Assembly (NCBI GenBank): GCA_947444195.1
Contig: CANEZL010000021.1
Location: 1-64,000, forward strand
DNA: 64,000 bases
Direction of reading: 5' to 3'
From: Methylobacteriaceae bacterium
Lineage (GTDB): Bacteria; Pseudomonadota; Alphaproteobacteria; Rhizobiales; Beijerinckiaceae
Below the pieces are notes generated by a model. It saw only the letters and a program-made list of their open reading frames with translations. It was not told where the DNA came from and did not search any database. Positions 63,847 to 64,000 of the stretch are shown here, one piece after another; the stretch's first letter is position 1, and each line of letters starts with the position of its first letter. The position numbers and the translations under genes were made by a program.

Positions 63847-64000
63847 TGGCCGTGCCGATGGAGCGCCTGCGCCGCCGCCTGCTCGGGCCGCTCTTCGACC
63901 GGCTCGGCTACGACCTCGTGCCGGCCACGCCCGACTGGGCGCACCGGCCGCTCTCCCAGCCCGAGGTGGACCGCCTCCTCGACGCGGCGACGGCCCGGCT
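63846..64000 (+). CDS. unidentified protein, N-terminal 51 residues (cut by window edge)
   Basis: ATG 63846 overlaps the preceding stop by 1 nt (TGATG). The visible N-terminus is [20 protein letters not shown], then GYDLVPATPDWAHRP and SQPEVDRLLDAATARL. It is basic-helical first and acidic-helical next, without signal peptide. Too little remains for a family; it may be a methyltransferase-like or accessory protein of the same operon. Confidence 0.5.
   Translation, partial: MAVPMERLRRRLLGPLFDRLGYDLVPATPDWAHRPLSQPEVDRLLDAATAR

Overview
The window is about 70% GC over most of its length and reads as an alphaproteobacterial chromosome, most likely a Methylobacteriaceae member (Methylobacterium or a close relative). 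That assignment is inferred from the gene set: an RpoH heat-shock sigma factor with an intact RpoH box, PleC/DivJ-type histidine kinases, DUF1491, Usg, a BKACE enzyme, a YkuD protein, and dispersed palindromic intergenic repeats. No rRNA is present. Two intact tRNAs (Pro-GGG, Glu-CTC) and one truncated tRNA-Arg are visible.

Positions 1-15535 form an accessory island of lower and more variable GC. It opens with the 3' end of an IS630-type transposase. Next is a tightly coupled four-gene operon (HNH nuclease, 65-aa protein, 201-aa unknown protein, minimal nucleotidyltransferase; 379-1993), which I consider the best candidate for an undescribed defence or conflict system. A complete type I restriction-modification locus follows (hsdM, hsdS, hsdR; 3402-10293) with a divergent GIY-YIG/DUF4357 gene. 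Its HsdS carries an extra C-terminal domain of about 200 residues. The island then holds a tyrosine integrase broken by a 1-nt frameshift just before its catalytic His/Tyr, an AT-rich inverted repeat, a GACATC iteron-like cluster, a secreted-protein gene frameshifted at a 7-bp tandem repeat, a 106-aa ORF with a strong ribosome site, and a frameshifted gene resembling a ScoMcrA-type modified-DNA reader domain. It ends in the 5' 41 nt of a tRNA-Arg(CCG) gene, the likely insertion point.

From 15975 to about 24 kb the content is core: a glutamine amidotransferase, an L,D-transpeptidase-like lipoprotein, two tRNAs, an RluD-family pseudouridine synthase, rpoH with a strong hairpin terminator, a proline-rich membrane protein and purA. 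From 24 to 33.5 kb lie pepN, a PleC-like kinase behind a CtrA-box-like site, a cryptic papain-fold secreted protein, a DivJ-like kinase and a membrane peptidoglycan-binding protein. From 33.5 to 43.4 kb are a FAD monooxygenase, a MarR gene with an in-frame amber stop, repeat elements, DUF1491, a VOC protein, a YdiJ-type FAD/Fe-S dehydrogenase, an amidohydrolase coupled to an MFS transporter, and a PepSY protein.

From 43.7 to 54.6 kb come a BKACE enzyme, a very large double-kinase hybrid sensor divergent from a LysR regulator, a collagen-like secreted protein, usg, an MFS transporter and a family I CoA-transferase. The right end (54.6-64 kb) is a cell-surface cluster. An ABC exporter-like protein with every ATPase motif destroyed faces a divergent, translationally coupled operon of three glycosyltransferase-type genes (the third fused to a NodB-like deacetylase), a tandem-NBD peptide-type ABC ATPase and an unidentified gene cut by the window edge.
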